From: an uncultured Clostridia bacterium
GTDB taxonomy: Bacteria > Bacillota_A > Clostridia > Peptostreptococcales > Anaerovoracaceae
DNA: 8,774 nucleotides
Direction of reading: 5' to 3'
NCBI GenBank assembly: GCA_945873875.1
Contig: CAMCER010000021.1
Location: forward strand, 1-8,774
Position numbers and translations under genes: made by a program. This document shows, piece by piece, positions 6,565 through 8,774 of the stretch. The notes beneath the pieces were generated by a model. That model saw nothing but the letters and a program-made list of their open reading frames with translations. It was not told the origin of the DNA and ran no database searches. Each line of letters begins with the position of its first letter. The stretch's first letter is position 1.

Positions 6565-6592
6565 GAAGGGCAGCTTTTTGAAGCTGTCCTTC
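6565..6592 (+). terminator. Strong hairpin downstream of glnA, possible terminator without U-tract
   Basis: GAAGGGCAGCTT (6565-6576) pairs with AAGCTGTCCTTC (6581-6592) over 12 positions, one of them a G-U pair, closing a four-base loop. The following bases are ATTAGTTA rather than a T-run, so termination may be inefficient or factor-dependent. The 143-base gap between glnA and the MaoC gene otherwise holds only a GATAAT (6611-6616) that could be a -10 box without a good -35 partner. Confidence 0.5.
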
Positions 6593-6673
6593 ATTAGTTA
6601 TACATGATAAGATAATCTGTGAACTGATAGATCACGGTACATAAAATGAAGAAGCCTGAAAGGAGATCCGGCA

Positions 6674-7126
6674 ATGGCAGAAAAGAAAAGCATGGGGTAC
6701 GATGAAGTAAATGCAGGCGATGTTTTTGAGAGCCCTGCAAGAAAGATAACAGAAGAAGATATAATGACATTCGCGGACCTTACGGGAGATCACAACGATA
6801 TCCACGTATCTGAAGAGTTCGCGAAAAAGAGCAGGTTCGGCACACGCATAGCTCACGGCATGCTGATCATGGGAATAGCCAACGGCATGTATGTGGAACT
6901 CGGCATTTTCAGAAATTCCGTCCTTATGGAAATAAAGGAATGGAAACTGAAAAAACCGGTGAAGCTGGGCGATGAGATACGTCTCAAGCTCACCATCGAG
7001 TCAAAGCGCCTGACTAAAAGGCCTGAAAACGGCATCTGCGAGATGAGATACGACATGGTCAATCAGGATGATGAGACCGTGGCTTCCGGGCTTCTGGTAA
7101 GGCTCGTGCCGGTGGAGGCAGAATGA
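6674..7126 (+). CDS. MaoC-like (R)-specific enoyl-CoA hydratase, hot-dog fold
   Basis: 150 residues, a single MaoC hot-dog domain, the size of short bacterial (R)-enoyl-CoA hydratases. The hydratase-2 signature is intact: FADLTGDHNDIHVSEEFA (33-50) with presumed catalytic Asp39 and His44, followed by RFGTRIAHGMLIMG (54-67). A second conserved stretch is the KLKKPVKLGDEIRLKLTI segment (91-108). Family members hydrate trans-2-enoyl-CoA or act on related beta-hydroxyacyl or mesaconyl-type thioesters; the acyl group here cannot be told. GAAAGGAGA precedes the ATG by seven bases. The G3E GTPase gene begins 44 bases after the stop in the same direction, so co-transcription with the GTPase and radical SAM gene is plausible but not proven. 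Confidence 0.87.
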   Translation: MAEKKSMGYDEVNAGDVFESPARKITEEDIMTFADLTGDHNDIHVSEEFAKKSRFGTRIAHGMLIMGIANGMYVELGIFRNSVLMEIKEWKLKKPVKLGDEIRLKLTIESKRLTKRPENGICEMRYDMVNQDDETVASGLLVRLVPVEAE

Positions 7127-7170
7127 TATAAAAACATTACATTAGATCAAAGGACCTGAAGGGAAAAGAC

Positions 7171-8259
7171 ATGAAAAAATTTATGGTATGCAGCGGATTT
7201 CTGGGCGCAGGTAAAACTACGACCATGATGGCGCTGCAGAAACGTTTCACTGAAAAATACGGAAAAGCCGCGATGATCTCTAACGATGTAGGCAGCAAAG
7301 GCCTGGTAGACTACAGGTACTCTGCCGCATGTGACCGAAATGCGGTAGAGATCGCAGAAGAATGTATATGCTTTGTCACAGAAGACCTGGTGGAATGCCT
7401 GAGAAATCTCTTCGATAAAGAAGGAAACGATCTGGTCATGTCGGACATACCGGGCTTCGGTGTAGGGGCGCTGGAACATGTTTACCTTAAACTGAATGAT
7501 GAATATAAAGGCGAATTTGACATGGCGCCTTTCACTGTAGTTATCGAACCAGCCGGACTTGACCTTCTCATGGAGGGAAGACCTGATCCGGAACTTCCCA
7601 GGGAACTGGACTGTCTGCTGGATGCCCAGCTGAAGGAGGCGGACCTCATACTTCTGAACAAATGCGACACCATTTCAGATGAAGAAAGAAAGATGTACAC
7701 TGACTTTATTGAAAGCAATTATAAAGGATGCAAAGTCCTGGGGATTTCTGCGACAGAGGAGGAAGGCCTTGATGAGGTCATAGACTATCTGATTGAAAAC
7801 AGCGCGAAACTGGAGGATGTCGATTTCGGAATCGAGCAGGAGACATTCAACACAGCTTTCGGTAAACTCAGTGAATATAACAGCCAGTATTACGTTCAGG
7901 TGTGCTGTGACGATTTCGATGCCAATGAATATCTGGTCGAGCTGACGAAGGACATTGCGGCAAGGCTCAAAGAAAACGGCAGGACCACTCCGCACCTGAA
8001 GGTGTTCGGGCAGCTTGAAGAGGGACAGGTCTGCATGGTAAACCTTATAGGCGTGGACAGACCGCTTCGCGTTGAAAGAAGGATAGATAAAAGATGCATA
8101 GATCTCGCAGTGGTCATAAACACTACTTCAGCCTGTGAATCTGATCTGCTGGAGAAGATAATACAGGGTTCCATTGAAGAGGTATCAAAGAAGTTCAACC
8201 TTTCGGTTTTCATGTTCTTCACAGAATGTTTCGGGCTCATGGACGGAGAAGAAGAATGA
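7171..8259 (+). CDS. G3E-family (CobW/HypB/UreG-like) P-loop GTPase
   Basis: 362 residues. The P-loop is GFLGAGKTT (9-17), a Walker-B/switch-like SDIPGFG spans 91-97, and the base-recognition motif LLNKCD spans 161-166, typical of G3E GTPases that insert or reactivate metal cofactors (nickel, cobalt/corrinoid, zinc). The canonical CobW metal motif G-C-x-C-C is replaced by EECICF (Glu64, Cys65, Cys67), so it keeps only a Cys-x-Cys. Further cysteines lie in VCCDD (244-248) in a C-terminal part (about 225-350) that I do not recognise as the usual CobW C-terminal domain. The ribosome binding site GAAGGG is seven bases before the ATG. Its stop overlaps the next start as ATGA, implying translational coupling with a radical SAM enzyme; a role in delivering or activating that enzyme's metal or corrinoid partner is an inference. 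The exact metal is unknown. Confidence 0.85.
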   Translation: MKKFMVCSGFLGAGKTTTMMALQKRFTEKYGKAAMISNDVGSKGLVDYRYSAACDRNAVEIAEECICFVTEDLVECLRNLFDKEGNDLVMSDIPGFGVGALEHVYLKLNDEYKGEFDMAPFTVVIEPAGLDLLMEGRPDPELPRELDCLLDAQLKEADLILLNKCDTISDEERKMYTDFIESNYKGCKVLGISATEEEGLDEVIDYLIENSAKLEDVDFGIEQETFNTAFGKLSEYNSQYYVQVCCDDFDANEYLVELTKDIAARLKENGRTTPHLKVFGQLEEGQVCMVNLIGVDRPLRVERRIDKRCIDLAVVINTTSACESDLLEKIIQGSIEEVSKKFNLSVFMFFTECFGLMDGEEE

Positions 8260-8774
8260 GAGAGAAGATAAGAAAGACCAGATCGCTCTGTCCGGTGTGC
8301 ATGAAAAACACAGAGGCAGTACTTCTGAAGGATACGCAGACCGGAGCAGTATATATGGAAAAGACCTGCCCTGAACACGGGGACTTTTCAGTGCCGTTAT
8401 GGAGGGGCAGAGTTGATTTCGATAAATGGACGAAAGGCGCTGAAAAGCTTAAAGACAGTGAGGGAGAGAACTGCCCCCGGGACTGCGGACTTTGTGATAA
8501 GCACAGGCAGGGAACATGCTGCGTCGTTTATGAAGTTACGAAACGATGTGATCTTAAGTGCCGTTTCTGCTTCGCAGACGGCGGACAGGATACTGAAGAT
8601 AAGCCGCTGTCTGTAATAAAAGAGGAAATCAAAGACATAGTAAGGCTGGCCGGTTCACCCACCATACAGATATCAGGGGGAGAGCCGACGTTAAGAGATG
8701 ATCTGCCGGATATAGTCAGATGCGCGAAAGAGCAGGGCTGCTCATTCGTTCAGCTCAACAGCAACGGCCTGAGG
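8256..8774 (+). CDS. Cysteine-rich radical SAM protein, Tes/MJ0619/TrsS-like (3' truncated by window)
   Basis: The frame is open from ATG 8256 to the window end (173 residues seen, no stop). An N-terminal zinc-ribbon-like part reads TRSLCPVC (8-15) and KTCPEHGDF (36-44), followed by CPRDCGLC (73-80) and TCCVVYEVTKRC (87-98). Radical SAM CX3CX2C is CDLKCRFC (98-105), binding the 4Fe-4S cluster that cleaves S-adenosylmethionine. The SAM-binding GGEPTLRDD (141-149) and the beta-strand segment QLNSNGL (166-172) follow. Layout and spacing match the COG1964 group of radical SAM enzymes, which includes archaeal MJ0619 (pterin methylation), tetraether synthase Tes, and the bacterial (seleno)protein TrsS. 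No in-frame TGA occurs in the visible part, so it is a cysteine form as far as can be seen. GGAG lies seven bases before the ATG, inside the GTPase gene. Substrate unknown. Confidence 0.88.
   Translation, partial: MREKIRKTRSLCPVCMKNTEAVLLKDTQTGAVYMEKTCPEHGDFSVPLWRGRVDFDKWTKGAEKLKDSEGENCPRDCGLCDKHRQGTCCVVYEVTKRCDLKCRFCFADGGQDTEDKPLSVIKEEIKDIVRLAGSPTIQISGGEPTLRDDLPDIVRCAKEQGCSFVQLNSNGLR

Noticed and set aside
8413..8616. 67-codon plus-strand open frame within the start of the radical SAM gene.
   Set aside because: It is out of frame with the conserved CX3CX2C protein, which stays open from 8256 to the end of the window; a frame shadow.

Overview
The window looks like chromosomal sequence from an anaerobic Gram-positive bacterium of the class Clostridia (Bacillota). 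This is inferred from strong AGGAGG-type ribosome binding sites, frequent AGA/AGG arginine and ATA isoleucine codons, base composition near half G+C by eye, and the gene content: a Firmicute-type GAPDH, a DeoR/GlpR regulator, a Na/Pi symporter fused to PhoU, a G3E GTPase and a cysteine-rich radical SAM enzyme. No genus is claimed. No mobile elements, tRNA, rRNA or CRISPR arrays were seen.

Layout. (1) Positions 2-2291, plus strand: the 3' part of a Na+/phosphate symporter with a C-terminal PhoU-like domain, followed one base later by a membrane-anchored YdcF/DUF218 protein; a near-perfect palindromic terminator closes this unit. (2) Positions 2356-4180, minus strand: a DeoR/GlpR-family repressor gene followed by glyceraldehyde-3-phosphate dehydrogenase, converging on the same terminator. 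(3) Positions 4181-4470: a divergent control region with a promoter on each strand and two inverted copies of an 11-bp motif with a palindromic core. (4) Positions 4471-6530, plus strand: a ThrH-type HAD phosphatase and a type I glutamine synthetase, 26 bases apart and almost certainly co-transcribed. (5) Positions 6674-8774, plus strand: a MaoC-like hot-dog hydratase, a G3E (CobW-like) GTPase and the 5' part of a cysteine-rich radical SAM enzyme. The last two overlap by ATGA, and the radical SAM gene runs off the window.

How it fits together. The deoR-gap pair suggests a sugar-phosphate-responsive regulator in the same transcript as a central glycolytic or gluconeogenic enzyme. The GAPDH carries Ala-Arg where NAD-specific enzymes carry Asp-Leu, which suggests NADP use. 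The thrH-glnA pair joins serine (or homoserine phosphate) metabolism to ammonia assimilation; the glutamine synthetase has the beta-type insertion but Phe in place of the adenylylated Tyr. The least understood part is the final cluster, in which a nucleotide-driven metallochaperone-like GTPase is translationally coupled to a radical SAM enzyme with at least eight cysteines ahead of its cluster motif. It is the best candidate here for an undescribed pathway, although its substrate cannot be read from this window.
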